Below, piece after piece: positions 48,583 to 57,690 of a stretch of DNA of 64,000 nt. The DNA lies in contig NZ_MUNP01000034.1 in the NCBI RefSeq assembly GCF_002001105.1, forward strand, positions 83,515 to 147,514, read 5' to 3'. The position numbers and the translations under genes were made by a program. The number at the start of each line of letters is the position of its first letter. Positions within the stretch are counted from its first letter, which is position 1. This DNA comes from Rhodanobacter sp. C06 (GTDB lineage: Bacteria; Pseudomonadota; Gammaproteobacteria; Xanthomonadales; Rhodanobacteraceae). The notes beneath the pieces were generated by a model that was not told where the DNA came from, did no database searches, and saw only the letters and a program-made list of their open reading frames with translations.

Positions 48583-51354
48583 ATGAATTCGCAAGGGGAT
48601 TGGGCCGCGTGCGGCCTGCGTTGTTGCCGGTTGGCGGCTGCCATCGGCATGGCCCTGAGTCTGGCCGCCTGCGGCGGCGGCGGGGGCGGCGGCACCGTCA
48701 AGCCGACAGCACCGGCACCCGCCTCGACTGCACCCCCGCCGCCGCCGCAGGACGCGCAGCTGTCGATCACCAACACCTACAACGCCCACAACGCCGGCTA
48801 CACCGGCGCGGGCGTGACCATCGGCGTGGTGGACAGCGGCATCATGCGCAGCAACCCGACGGTGGGCGGACGAGTCACGCAGGAGCTGATCTACGTCGAC
48901 CCCACGGCCAACAACACGAACATCGACGACGTGGTGGGCCACGGTACCTGGGTGTCGGAGATCGCCGCGGGCACGCCGTCCGGGAAGTTTTCCGGCGGCA
49001 TCGCGCCGGGCGCCAGTCTGGTCTCCGCGCGCATCATCACCGACACCGAGCCGAAGGATGACGGTTCGGGCAACGGCAACCCGGTGACCGCCACCGATGC
49101 CGCCTTTTTCGCGCAGACGCTCAACCCCGCATTGATGCAGGCCGGGGTGAAGATCCAGAACAACTCCTGGGGCGGCATCTACTGGGATACCACCAACGCC
49201 TCGATCAATACGGCGTTCGGTCAGGCCTACCAGCCGTTCGTGCAGCAGGGCGGACTGGTGGTGTTCGCGGCAGGCAACAGCTCGCAGAGCAATCCCAGCG
49301 ACATCGCCAGCCTGCCTACCGTGGCGCCGGGCCTGGGCTTGGACAAGGGCTGGCTGGTGGCGGTGGCGGTGAACAGCAACAATCCCACCCAACTGGCGAG
49401 CTATTCCAATGCTTGCGGCCGCGCGATGAGCTACTGCCTCGCCGCGCCCGGCGACGTGATCGTACTGGACAAGAACGCCACCGCCAGCACCACCAATCCG
49501 TCCTATTACATCGTCGAAGGCACCTCGTTCGCCGCACCGCAGGTATCGGGCGCGGCGGCACTGGTATGGCAGGCCTATCCGTACTTCAGCAACGATCTCG
49601 TGCGGCAGACCTTGCTCGGCACCGCCGATCCGCTGGGCGGTTCGCAGCCCAATGCCACCTTCGGCTACGGCGAGCTGGACGTGGGCCGCGCGGTGAACGG
49701 GCCGATGCAGTTCAACTGGGGCGACGTCACCGTCAGCTTCAGCGGCAGCTCGAGCTGGAACAACCCGATCTCCGGCGCGGGCGGCCTGATCAAGCAGGGC
49801 CCGGGCACGCTCAACCTTACTCAGCCGTCCAGCTACACCGGCCTGACCCAGGTGCAGGCCGGCACGTTGACCGCCAAGTCACTGGCCGGCGCGGTCACGG
49901 TGGCCAGCGGCGGCACGCTGGCGGTTGGCAGCAGCAACCTCGCGGTAGGCGGCAACTACACGCAAGCCGCGGGCGGCACCTTGGCGGTATCGCTGGGTTC
50001 GACACTGAACGTGGCCGGGACGGCCACGATCGCCGGCAACCTGCTGGTGACCGGTATCAATACGGGCTATACCGCAAATTCGCAGACCAATGTGCTGGTC
50101 GCCGCCGGCGGCCTCAGCGGCACCTTCGCCGCGTTGACCATGGCCTCGAACGTGGTGCTCACCAATACCACGCTCAATTACAACGCCACCACCGCCTGGC
50201 TCAACGTGGGGCAGGTGTCGGTAACCGCGGTACAGGGCACCAGCTACAGTGCCGCCTCGTACGGTGCGGCGCAGCGCGTGGATGCGGCGTTCGGCCAACT
50301 CAACACGCAATTGGGCACCTCCACCGCCTCGGGCACGCCGGTGGCCAGCAGCTTCGTCGCCGGCGCGGCCAGCCTGCAGCAGACCGCCACCCTGGCCAAC
50401 CTGCAGCAATCGCTGGAGAGCCTGTCCGGCCAGTTGCACGCGGCCAGCACGGCGATGACCTTCGAGGCGATCGACGCGGGCACGCGCGCGCTGTCCTCGC
50501 GCTTCGACCGGTTGCTCGATGCGCCGCAGCCCGGGGCATGGACACAGAATCTCGGCTACGAAGGCGGCATGTCGCGCAGCGGATACGGCAACGTGGACTA
50601 CAACCTGTCCGGCGCGCTGGTCGGGCAGGACTTCCGCGTGGACAGCAGCGGCGTGGCCGGTTTCGCGCTGAGCCAGAGCCGGAGCATGGGACTGCTGGAC
50701 GCCAGCGCGGATCGCAGCTACAGCCACGCGGTGGAAGGCATGCTCTACGGCGGCACGCTACGCGGCAACTGGTACGCAATGGGGCGCCTGGGCGTGGGCT
50801 CCTACCGGGAAACCATGCGTCGCACCCTGCAACTGGGCAGCCAGTTCGGCGGCGTGGGCAGCGACAGCCGCGGCAGCTACGGCCTGGCCTACGGGGAGAG
50901 CGGCTACCGGCTGAACCTGGGCGGCGCCCGCGTGACGCCGTATGCGAGCCTGGAGTATGCGCAGATCCGCGACAGCGGCTTCGACGAACTGGGCGGCGAC
51001 GGCTTCGGCCTGAAGTCCGGTGCGCTCACCACCGCGCGCTGGCAGGCGGGCCTAGGCCTGCGTGCCAGCCGCGACTGGCAGCTGGCGCGTGGCGGCAGCC
51101 TCAGCCTGCAGGGGCGACTGGCATGGCAGCAGTCCTTCGGCCTGCGAGGCGAGGCGTTCGACGCCAGCTTCACCGGCATGAACCAGTGGGCGCCGCTGGG
51201 CGGCGTCGGCCTCTCGCGCTACGGCGGCGTGACCGGCGCCACGCTGGACTGGAGCATGAGCCCGCGCAGCAACCTGACGCTGGGCTACGACCGCTACTTC
51301 GGCCAGTACAACGAGGCGACGATGGCCACCTTGAACTACCTCTGGGCGTTCTGA
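48583..51354 (+). CDS. subtilisin-like autotransporter serine protease with lipoprotein signal
   Basis: 923 residues, start ATG 48583 with GGAGAGG before it. The signal ends in a lipobox (LSLAAC, Cys about 29) followed by a Gly run and a Pro/Thr-rich linker. The S8 protease domain has D84 (VVDSGI), H120 (VGHGTWVSE) and S315 (EGTSFAAPQVSG). An Asn/Thr/Gly-rich passenger with an autotransporter-associated repeat (about 400-500) leads to a C-terminal beta-barrel (from about 650) ending in Phe. Lipidated subtilisin autotransporters such as SphB1 and NalP process other surface proteins. The target here is unknown. Confidence 0.92.
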   Translation: MNSQGDWAACGLRCCRLAAAIGMALSLAACGGGGGGGTVKPTAPAPASTAPPPPPQDAQLSITNTYNAHNAGYTGAGVTIGVVDSGIMRSNPTVGGRVTQELIYVDPTANNTNIDDVVGHGTWVSEIAAGTPSGKFSGGIAPGASLVSARIITDTEPKDDGSGNGNPVTATDAAFFAQTLNPALMQAGVKIQNNSWGGIYWDTTNASINTAFGQAYQPFVQQGGLVVFAAGNSSQSNPSDIASLPTVAPGLGLDKGWLVAVAVNSNNPTQLASYSNACGRAMSYCLAAPGDVIVLDKNATASTTNPSYYIVEGTSFAAPQVSGAAALVWQAYPYFSNDLVRQTLLGTADPLGGSQPNATFGYGELDVGRAVNGPMQFNWGDVTVSFSGSSSWNNPISGAGGLIKQGPGTLNLTQPSSYTGLTQVQAGTLTAKSLAGAVTVASGGTLAVGSSNLAVGGNYTQAAGGTLAVSLGSTLNVAGTATIAGNLLVTGINTGYTANSQTNVLVAAGGLSGTFAALTMASNVVLTNTTLNYNATTAWLNVGQVSVTAVQGTSYSAASYGAAQRVDAAFGQLNTQLGTSTASGTPVASSFVAGAASLQQTATLANLQQSLESLSGQLHAASTAMTFEAIDAGTRALSSRFDRLLDAPQPGAWTQNLGYEGGMSRSGYGNVDYNLSGALVGQDFRVDSSGVAGFALSQSRSMGLLDASADRSYSHAVEGMLYGGTLRGNWYAMGRLGVGSYRETMRRTLQLGSQFGGVGSDSRGSYGLAYGESGYRLNLGGARVTPYASLEYAQIRDSGFDELGGDGFGLKSGALTTARWQAGLGLRASRDWQLARGGSLSLQGRLAWQQSFGLRGEAFDASFTGMNQWAPLGGVGLSRYGGVTGATLDWSMSPRSNLTLGYDRYFGQYNEATMATLNYLWAF

Positions 51355-51360
51355 ACCGGG

Positions 51361-51394
51361 CCCGGCGGCGATGCGATCGCGCATCGCCGCCGGG
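51361..51394. terminator. perfect 15-bp GC hairpin between the autotransporter and DoxX genes
   Basis: Arms 51361-51375 and 51380-51394 are perfect inverted copies with a four-base loop, six bases after the autotransporter stop, followed by GTTTC rather than a full T-run. Convergent position suits a shared, possibly bidirectional, transcription barrier. Confidence 0.75.
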
Positions 51395-51419
51395 GTTTCA
51401 GGGTTGGCTCAAGGCACTT

Positions 51420-52289
51420 TCAGGGGCGCAGGCCGCGCGTCGTCCAGCCGATGCCGCGATACGAATCTGCCACCGCCGCGGCGCCTGCCGCGATCGCGCT
51501 GGACATCAGGAAGGCCGACCACGCACCGCTGTCATGCGGCTGTGCGAACAGCGGCGGCAACCAGACCAGCACGGTGATGACGCCCAGCATCGCCGCCTCC
51601 AGCGTGGCGGCCAGGCGCGGCCACAACGCGAACAGGAGGCCGATGGCGGTTGCCACGCTGCCCGCGCCGGTCAGGTATGCCCAGCCGTGCCGCCAAGGCA
51701 GCCACGCCGGCACGAAGCCGGCCGTGATGTCGGCATAGAAGTAGTGCGAAAGGCCGATCGTCGGCAGCGCCAGCACGAACAGCAGCCGCGCGTTGCGGAT
51801 GCCGTTGCGGCCCGCGAGGAAGCGGCCGTCCGGTTTCGCCAGCGTGGCGAACACCACCCACGCGCCGGCGAGGATCACCGCGATCTCGCCCGCGCCCAGC
51901 CACACCGCCTCCATCGACGGCGCGTAGACGACGGCCGGCAATTTCAGCAGCACCATCCACAGCAGCGCGAACACCGCCATCGTGCCGGCGGAAACCTTCG
52001 CGAGGCGAGGGAGCAGGATGCCGATACCGGTCGCCAGCTCGACCAGCGCCGTGAGGTAGATGAAGAAGCCTTGCGCAGGCAGTTGCGCGATCGGAATGCG
52101 CTGCCAGACGCCGGCGAAATCACCGAACACCAAGCCACGCAAGCCCAGCGCGATCATCACCAGCGCCAGCAGCATTCGGCCAGGGCCGATGCCGCGCGCG
52201 GTGGAATCGTTCGCACCGATGGAGAGGCAGGCTGCCAGCCATGCGGGCACCCCTGCGCGCCTGTCGTTCACCACGGTTGCTGCAGTCAT
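51420..52289 (-). CDS. DoxX-like membrane protein
   Basis: 289 residues from ATG 52289. About seven to eight hydrophobic segments; the first DoxX-like four-helix unit (about 30-135: ARGIGPGRMLLALVMIALG... VELATGIGILLPRLAKVSAG) is followed by a second similar unit. DoxX-family proteins are found in redox and quinone-linked membrane complexes, but no specific role can be given. Convergent with the autotransporter; upstream neighbour is the DeoR gene about 90 bases away. Confidence 0.78.
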   Translation of the reverse strand: MTAATVVNDRRAGVPAWLAACLSIGANDSTARGIGPGRMLLALVMIALGLRGLVFGDFAGVWQRIPIAQLPAQGFFIYLTALVELATGIGILLPRLAKVSAGTMAVFALLWMVLLKLPAVVYAPSMEAVWLGAGEIAVILAGAWVVFATLAKPDGRFLAGRNGIRNARLLFVLALPTIGLSHYFYADITAGFVPAWLPWRHGWAYLTGAGSVATAIGLLFALWPRLAATLEAAMLGVITVLVWLPPLFAQPHDSGAWSAFLMSSAIAAGAAAVADSYRGIGWTTRGLRP

Positions 52290-52379
52290 CACCCACCCTC
52301 TTGCGGAGCCGCATGAGCACAGGGCGTCGAGCGTAATCAGGGCGGTCCGCCCGGGCAACGACCACTTTGGGTGGAAATT

Positions 52380-53195
52380 TCAGACCAATTCGACCTGCAC
52401 GCCGGCGTTGCGCAGCGCCTCGACGGTCTCGGCGGGCGCGCTGCTGTCGCTGATCACCTTGTGCAGCTGGCGCACCGGCGCGATCACCGAGAGGCTGCGC
52501 TGGCCCAGCTTGCTGGAATCCAGCACGGCGACGGTCTGCCGCGACACGCGGATCATCAGCGCGTTGAGCGCGGACTCCAGCGGGTCGGGCGTGGTCACGC
52601 CTACCTCGGGATCGAGGCCGTCCACGCCGAGGAACAGCCGGTCGGCCGACAGCTTCGCCAGCGCGTGTTCCGCATCGGGGCCGACCAGCGAATACGAGGT
52701 CTGGCGCAGCATGCCGCCCAGCATCATCACCCGGACGTGCGGCAGGCCGGACAGCTCCAGCGCGATGTTCAACGCATTGGTGATCACGGTGAGCGACTCG
52801 AACTTGCGCTGGCGGATCTGCCGCGCGATCTCCACCGTGGTGGAGCCGGAGTCGAGGATGATCGTCTCGCCCTCGCGGATCATCGCCGCCGCCGCCTGGC
52901 CGATGCGCAGCTTCTGCGCCTGGTGGCGGGTTTCCTTGATGTTGAGCGGGATGTCGCTGCTGACCGGAATCACCGGCAACGCGCCGCCATGCGAGCGCAC
53001 GATCGCCGAGGCATTCGCCAGCGCCTCGAGGTCGGCGCGGATGGTCACCGCCGAGGTGGCGAACTTTTTCGCCAGCTCCTCCACCGTGGCGCGGCCGTGT
53101 TCCTCCACATGATCCACGATCAGGCGGCGGCGTTCGCCGAGCAGCAGGCGATGGCGGGGCGGGGCGGGGGGCTTGGCGGCTTGGGTTTTGCTCAT
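52380..53195 (-). CDS. DeoR family transcriptional regulator (AgaR/GlpR-like)
   Basis: 271 residues. N-terminal DeoR helix-turn-helix (RRRLIVDHVEEHGRATVEELA; TSAVTIRADLEAL) and a C-terminal sugar-phosphate-sensing domain with ILDSGSTTVEIARQI and LGGMLR blocks. It overlaps the amidohydrolase gene by four bases (ATGA). As the only regulator in the sugar locus it is the probable controller of the divergent fba/agaS units; the inducing sugar phosphate is likely a galactosamine or tagatose phosphate, inferred from the enzymes. Confidence 0.9.
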   Translation of the reverse strand: MSKTQAAKPPAPPRHRLLLGERRRLIVDHVEEHGRATVEELAKKFATSAVTIRADLEALANASAIVRSHGGALPVIPVSSDIPLNIKETRHQAQKLRIGQAAAAMIREGETIILDSGSTTVEIARQIRQRKFESLTVITNALNIALELSGLPHVRVMMLGGMLRQTSYSLVGPDAEHALAKLSADRLFLGVDGLDPEVGVTTPDPLESALNALMIRVSRQTVAVLDSSKLGQRSLSVIAPVRQLHKVISDSSAPAETVEALRNAGVQVELV

Positions 53196-54409
53196 GCGTC
53201 GGCAATATGCAGGAGTCGGGCGGCGTTGTCATGATAGACCTTGCGCAGCACCGCGTCCGGCAGGTTCAGGCCGTAGATCGACCAGCGCCCCTGCGGCGGT
53301 ACCGGGGCGGGGGCGTAGTCGAAGTATTCGTCCTCGGTTTCGAGGAAGCGGTAGTAGATCTCGTACAGCTCGTCGCCGAACAGCTGCTGGGGCACGTCGT
53401 CGCCCCAGGGCGAGGGCACTGCGTCGGTGCCGAACAGGATGCGGTCCTGGTAGCGGTCGAAGAAGCGCTGGGCGATGCGCGGCTGGCGGCCCAGCTCGCC
53501 GATCCGCGCGCTGATGTCCACCAAGGTGTTGGGGAAGCGCGCCAGGCAGTCCTCGACGGCGGCCAGGTTTTCGGCGTTGTTGCCCACGTGCAGCAGCACG
53601 AAGGTGGTGTCCGGATGGCGCGCGATCATGCGGTTGCGCGCGGCGATCAGCTCCTGGTGGCTGGGGAATTCCGGGCCGTAGAACGACCAGTCCGGATGGT
53701 TTGCCAGCTCCTCGTAGCGTTCGTTCTCGCCGTCGGTGGGCAGGAAGAACGCCTCCGGATCCGAGACGTGCAGGAACACCGGCATGTCGTGCGCGGCGCA
53801 GGCTTCCCACATCGCATCGAAGCGGCGGTCGTCCACGCCCACCAGTGGGCCTTCGTCGATGCGCTCGCGCAGGTACAAGCCCAGCGTCTTCAGCAGCTTC
53901 AGGCCGCGCGCACCCACGCGCTTGGCATGTTCGATCGCGTCGGCCTGGCGCTGCGGATAGTTCGCTTCGGGGAACAGCGCGAACGAAGGCTCGGTGAGGG
54001 TGAGGAAGCGCCCCGGCGCGGCCTGGTCGAACAGCCGGATGCTTTCCTCCAGGCCCTTGCCGACGCCGCCGGTGAGGTTGACCAGGGTGCGCACGCCCTT
54101 GCGGTCCATCACCGGCAGCAGCGCTTCCGGCGTGCTGAACACGGTGATCTCCTCGCCCACCGACACGCCGTTGCGCACGTTCTTCGACCAGGTGAGGTGG
54201 GCGTGCACGTCGATCACCGGGAAGCGCGGACGCTCGATCAGGGTCTGCGGCACGCGCAGCATGCTGCGCGGCTTGAAATCCTTGAGCTTGAGCTCGCCCT
54301 TGCTGGCGTCCGGCGCGGTCTGCAACGGGTTCTTGCCGGCCGCTTCGATGCGCACGGTGCCGGCGCCGGTGGGCGGGGCGCAGCAAAGGCAGGATTTCTG
54401 GTGGGTCAT
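53192..54409 (-). CDS. amidohydrolase (PF04909-like) of the sugar locus
   Basis: 405 residues from ATG 54409, with GAGAGGAAG 11 bases before it; a start three codons earlier is possible. The barrel carries FPVIDVHAHLTWS (metal HxH), VFLHVSDPEAFF, FVLLHVGNNAE and the Asp of LFGTDAVPSPWG. The N-terminus has an unusual Cys cluster (KSCLCCAPPTG). The family covers decarboxylases, lactonases and amide hydrolases. In this locus it is in the place where a deacetylase or lactonase would be expected, but it is not of the NagA type. Confidence 0.8.
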   Translation of the reverse strand: MTHQKSCLCCAPPTGAGTVRIEAAGKNPLQTAPDASKGELKLKDFKPRSMLRVPQTLIERPRFPVIDVHAHLTWSKNVRNGVSVGEEITVFSTPEALLPVMDRKGVRTLVNLTGGVGKGLEESIRLFDQAAPGRFLTLTEPSFALFPEANYPQRQADAIEHAKRVGARGLKLLKTLGLYLRERIDEGPLVGVDDRRFDAMWEACAAHDMPVFLHVSDPEAFFLPTDGENERYEELANHPDWSFYGPEFPSHQELIAARNRMIARHPDTTFVLLHVGNNAENLAAVEDCLARFPNTLVDISARIGELGRQPRIAQRFFDRYQDRILFGTDAVPSPWGDDVPQQLFGDELYEIYYRFLETEDEYFDYAPAPVPPQGRWSIYGLNLPDAVLRKVYHDNAARLLHIADA

Positions 54410-54421
54410 GCTTTTCATCTT

Positions 54422-54554
54422 CCTCTCCCCTCCGGGGAGAGGAGCGAGGTGAGGGGCGGGTGCTTGCGATGATGAGGCTAGTGCAGATTGCTTCGTTGGG
54501 AGCATGCCGCAAGACCGGCCCCTCACCCCAACCCTCTCCCCGGCGGGGAGAGGG
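54422..54554. repeat. paired CTCTCCCC hairpins flanking an inverted stretch
   Basis: Hairpin 1: CCTCTCCCC (54422-54430) and GGGGAGAGG (54434-54442). Hairpin 2: CCCTCTCCCC (54532-54541) and GGGGAGAGGG (54545-54554). Between them GGTGAGGGGC (54448-54457) pairs with GCCCCTCACC (54518-54527). The 133-base unit lies between the aldolase stop and the amidohydrolase start. It is the same palindrome type as 13907-13932 and may hold or interrupt the promoter/ribosome site of the amidohydrolase. Confidence 0.8.
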
Positions 54555-54578
54555 AGCAAGGCTCGCTCCGTGGCCGGC

Positions 54579-55496
54579 TCAGCGCGGGTGTTTCGCCATG
54601 ATGCCGTGCACCTGGCGCACGAGGTTCACCGCCTGGTCGAACGGGCGCAACCACATGTTGCGGCCGAACATCACGCCGTTGGCGCCGGACTGCATGTAGT
54701 GCTCCACCTTGCGCAGCACCGCGTCGTCGTCGTCGTTCTTCTCGCCGCCGGAGAACAGCACCATGGTGCGGCCGGCCGAGCGCACCACGCGGGCGCAGCG
54801 GGCGGCGGAATCTTCTTGCAGCTTGTCGTACGGCGCCGGCACGTTGGCCACGCTGTCGTTCGGCTCGTGCAGCTTGACGATGTCGGCGCCCAGCTCCAGC
54901 GCCACGCGCGCGGCGTAGTCCTGTGCGTACAGCGTGTTGGTGCCGCCCTTGGCGTTGACCGCGCTGCCACGCGGGTAGGACCACAGTACCAGCGGCATGC
55001 CGTAGCGCTCGCAGTCGCGGCGCACCTGCTCGAACTGGCGGAACTCGTCGTGCTGGCGCGGCGAGCCCACGTAGATGGTGTAGCCCACCGCGTCGGCGCC
55101 CAGGCGCACCGCGTCTTCCACCGAGGCGAACAGCGGCGAGGTGGCCTCGGCGTCGCTGGGGATGTTGGTCTTGCCGTTGAGCTTGAGGATCAGCGGCACG
55201 CGACCGGCGTATTCGGTCATGTACTTCTCGGCCAGGCCAATGCCCAGCGCGATGGCAGAAAAACCGCCGGCGGCGGCGAGTTCGAACTGGTAGCTCGGAT
55301 CGACGGCCGGAGGGTGGGGAAAGAAGTCGGTGGGGCCGTGCTCCAGGCCCTGGTCCAGCGGCAGCACCAGCAGGCTGCCGTTCTTCGGACCCGAGCCGTA
55401 CAGCAGGCGCCACAGGCGGGCGCGCTTGCCCTGCGACAGCGCGAGTTTCGAAAACTTTTCGGAAGCTTGCGAAGGGACTTGTAAGTTCTGATTCAT
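54579..55496 (-). CDS. class I fructose-bisphosphate/tagatose-bisphosphate aldolase (DhnA type)
   Basis: 305 residues. LLVLPLDQGLEHGPTDFF near residue 45 and the Schiff-base region around LILKLNGKTN, ADAVGYTIYVGS and IVKLHEPNDS mark the DhnA/FbaB archaeal-type class I family, which needs no metal. It splits fructose- or tagatose-1,6-bisphosphate to triose phosphates. Start ATG 55496; no convincing ribosome site upstream. It is divergent from the AgaS-like gene with only 26 bases between starts, so the two promoters overlap the coding ends. Confidence 0.88.
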   Translation of the reverse strand: MNQNLQVPSQASEKFSKLALSQGKRARLWRLLYGSGPKNGSLLVLPLDQGLEHGPTDFFPHPPAVDPSYQFELAAAGGFSAIALGIGLAEKYMTEYAGRVPLILKLNGKTNIPSDAEATSPLFASVEDAVRLGADAVGYTIYVGSPRQHDEFRQFEQVRRDCERYGMPLVLWSYPRGSAVNAKGGTNTLYAQDYAARVALELGADIVKLHEPNDSVANVPAPYDKLQEDSAARCARVVRSAGRTMVLFSGGEKNDDDDAVLRKVEHYMQSGANGVMFGRNMWLRPFDQAVNLVRQVHGIMAKHPR

Positions 55497-55546
55497 TTCG
55501 AATACGCTGCGGTGGTGGGCGGATGGCTTCACATTCGAATGAAATG
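55444..55546. promoter_or_regulatory. fba/agaS divergent control region with repeated TTCGAA words
   Basis: TTCGAA occurs at 55447-55452, 55497-55502 and 55534-55539; the last is inside the palindrome CATTCGAATG. Further copies lie upstream of the TBDR gene (58672-58677) and the glycosidase gene (61850-61855). Possible DeoR-family operator, but the word also occurs in coding sequence nearby, so support is modest. Confidence 0.4.
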
Positions 55547-56767
55547 AGTCAAATGTCAATACTTGGAAACAAAACGAAAGCATCCGACAGTCTTGCCGCG
55601 CTGGGGGCGGCTGCGCCGGCGGCGCAACGCGAGCTCGGCTATGCCGATACCTTGCGCGAGATCCTGCAGCAGCCGGCGACCTGGCAGGCCACCGCCGCCC
55701 TGCTGGGCGAGCCATCGGTGCGGGCGCTGCTGCAGGCCGCGCTGACGCCGCGCCCCGCGCAGGTCGTGCTGACCGGTTCGGGCAGCTCGATCTACGCCAG
55801 CGAATGCATCGCGCCGGACCTGCAGCAGGCACTGGGCGTGCCGGTGCAGGCGATCGCCGCGGGCACCTTGCTCACGCACTGGCGCAGTGCGCTGCCGCCG
55901 GGCGGCGGTCTGCTGGTCTCGATCGCGCGTTCGGGCGACAGCCCGGAGAGTGCTGGTGTGGTCGACCAGTTGCTGGCGCATGCGCCGGACTGGCGCCACC
56001 TCGCGATCACCTGCAACGCGGACGGCAAGCTGGCCACGCAGTACCGGAACGAGCCGCGCTACGCCTCGCTGGTGCTGGACGAGCGCACCAACGATCGCAG
56101 CCTGGTGATGACCTCGAGCTTCACCAACCTGGTGCTGGCCGGCAGCTGGCTGGGCGGCCGTGCCGACATGGGCGGCGTGCAACGCCTCGCCGGTTGCGTG
56201 CAGCAGGTGTTCGAGCGGCAGTCCGATGCGCTGGCCGCGGTCGCCCACGGCGACTTCGACCAGGTGGTGTACCTCGGCAGTGGCGGTGCGCTGGGCGCCG
56301 CGCGCGAGGCCGCGCTGAAGATGCTGGAGATGACCGCCGGCCGTGTGCGCACGATGGCCGAGACCTTCCTCGGCCTGCGCCACGGCCCGATGTCCAGCCT
56401 CGACGAGCACACCTTGGTGGTGGCCTATCTCTCGCCCGATCCGGCGGTGCGCGCCTACGAATACGACCTGCTGCGCGAGCTGGGCCGCAAGCGGCTGGGC
56501 CTGGCGCGCGTGCTGGTGGGCGAGGGCATCGCCGACGACGTGATCGGCGCGCAGGACGTGGCGGTGGACCTCGCCGGCCTGCAGGCCAGCGACGATGCAT
56601 TGCCGCTGCTGGCCGACGTGGCGGTGGGCCAGGTGCTGGCGTTCTTCCGCTGCCTCGCGCTGGGCGGCAAGCCCGACGCGCCGGCGCAGGGCGTGCTGAC
56701 CCGCGTGGTCGAGTCCTTCGCATTGCATGCCGCGGGCTCCGCACAGCGTGGGGAGCGCAACGCGTGA
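55523..56767 (+). CDS. agaS: SIS-domain aminosugar isomerase/deaminase, AgaS-like
   Basis: 414 residues with two SIS (sugar isomerase) domains (about 60-220 and 240-400), the AgaS layout. Motifs: VLTGSGSSIYASECIA, VSIARSGDSPES, and ETFLGLRHGPMSSLDEHT. AgaS deaminates galactosamine-6-phosphate to tagatose-6-phosphate. The start at 55523 is the earliest possible; ATGs at 55544 and 55553 are also plausible. Overlaps the kinase gene by four bases (GTGA). The role fits with the kinase, tagatose-6-phosphate kinase-like and aldolase genes around it. Confidence 0.85.
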   Translation: MASHSNEMSQMSILGNKTKASDSLAALGAAAPAAQRELGYADTLREILQQPATWQATAALLGEPSVRALLQAALTPRPAQVVLTGSGSSIYASECIAPDLQQALGVPVQAIAAGTLLTHWRSALPPGGGLLVSIARSGDSPESAGVVDQLLAHAPDWRHLAITCNADGKLATQYRNEPRYASLVLDERTNDRSLVMTSSFTNLVLAGSWLGGRADMGGVQRLAGCVQQVFERQSDALAAVAHGDFDQVVYLGSGGALGAAREAALKMLEMTAGRVRTMAETFLGLRHGPMSSLDEHTLVVAYLSPDPAVRAYEYDLLRELGRKRLGLARVLVGEGIADDVIGAQDVAVDLAGLQASDDALPLLADVAVGQVLAFFRCLALGGKPDAPAQGVLTRVVESFALHAAGSAQRGERNA

Positions 56768-57690
56768 AACGCATCCTCGTCGCCGGCGAACTCAACGTAG
56801 ACCTGGTGTTCCGGGACTGCCAGGCGTTCCCCGCGCCGGGTCGCGAGGTGCTGGCCGAGGACGCGCTGGTCGTGCCGGGCAGCTCCTCGATGATCTGCGC
56901 GATGGGGCTGGCGCGGCTGGGCAACCCGGTGGCCTTCGCCGGCAAGGTGGGCGTGGACGGCTGGGGCGGCTTCTGCGTGTCGGCGTTGCAGGGCGCCGGC
57001 GTCGACGTGGCCGCGGTGCGTCGCGATCCAGCGCTGCGCACCGGCATCACCGCCTCGTTCTCCACCCGCAGCGACCGCGCGCTGGTCACCTTCGCCGGCG
57101 CGATCGGCGCGCTGCGCGCCGCAGACGTCAGCGACGAGCTGCTGGGCAGCGCCGACCATCTGCACGTGTCCTCGTATTACCTGCAGGGCGGCCTGCGCCC
57201 GGAGCTGAAGTCGCTGTTCGTGCGGGCGGGCAAGCTGGGCCTGAGCACTTCGCTCGATCCGGGTTTCGACCCCGTGGAGCGCTGGGGCGACGAATGGCAC
57301 GACCTGCTCGCCCAGGTCGACCTGTTCCTGCCGAACGACGTGGAGATCGCCGGCATCAGCGGGTGCGCAGGTATGCTCGACGGCCTGCGCGCGCTCGACA
57401 ACGGCCGCACCCGCATCGTGGCGAAGCGCGGCCGGCACGGCTGCGCCACGCTGGACGGCGCTGGCGGACTGCTCGAGTCGCCGGCCTTCGCGGTGGACGC
57501 GGTGGACAGCACCGGCGCCGGCGATTCCTTCGATGCCGGTTTCCTGCACGCCTGGCTGCGCGGCCTGCCGCTGGCGGATGCGATGCGCTGGGGCAACGCC
57601 TGTGGCGCGCTCTCCACGCGCGGCGTGGGCGGCACCGCGCGCCAGGCCGATGAAGCCGAAGCGAAGGCGCTGTTGGGGCGTGCCGCGTGA
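56764..57690 (+). CDS. PfkB family sugar kinase
   Basis: 308 residues. Ribokinase-fold protein opening RILVAGELNVDLVFRD; the ATP-binding/anion-hole motif is DSTGAGDSFDAGFLHA near residue 250. Starts at GTG 56764, overlapping the agaS stop; also overlaps the next kinase gene (GTGA). In this context it may phosphorylate the incoming sugar (for example N-acetylgalactosamine), by analogy with AgaK; specificity cannot be read. Confidence 0.85.
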   Translation: MKRILVAGELNVDLVFRDCQAFPAPGREVLAEDALVVPGSSSMICAMGLARLGNPVAFAGKVGVDGWGGFCVSALQGAGVDVAAVRRDPALRTGITASFSTRSDRALVTFAGAIGALRAADVSDELLGSADHLHVSSYYLQGGLRPELKSLFVRAGKLGLSTSLDPGFDPVERWGDEWHDLLAQVDLFLPNDVEIAGISGCAGMLDGLRALDNGRTRIVAKRGRHGCATLDGAGGLLESPAFAVDAVDSTGAGDSFDAGFLHAWLRGLPLADAMRWGNACGALSTRGVGGTARQADEAEAKALLGRAA

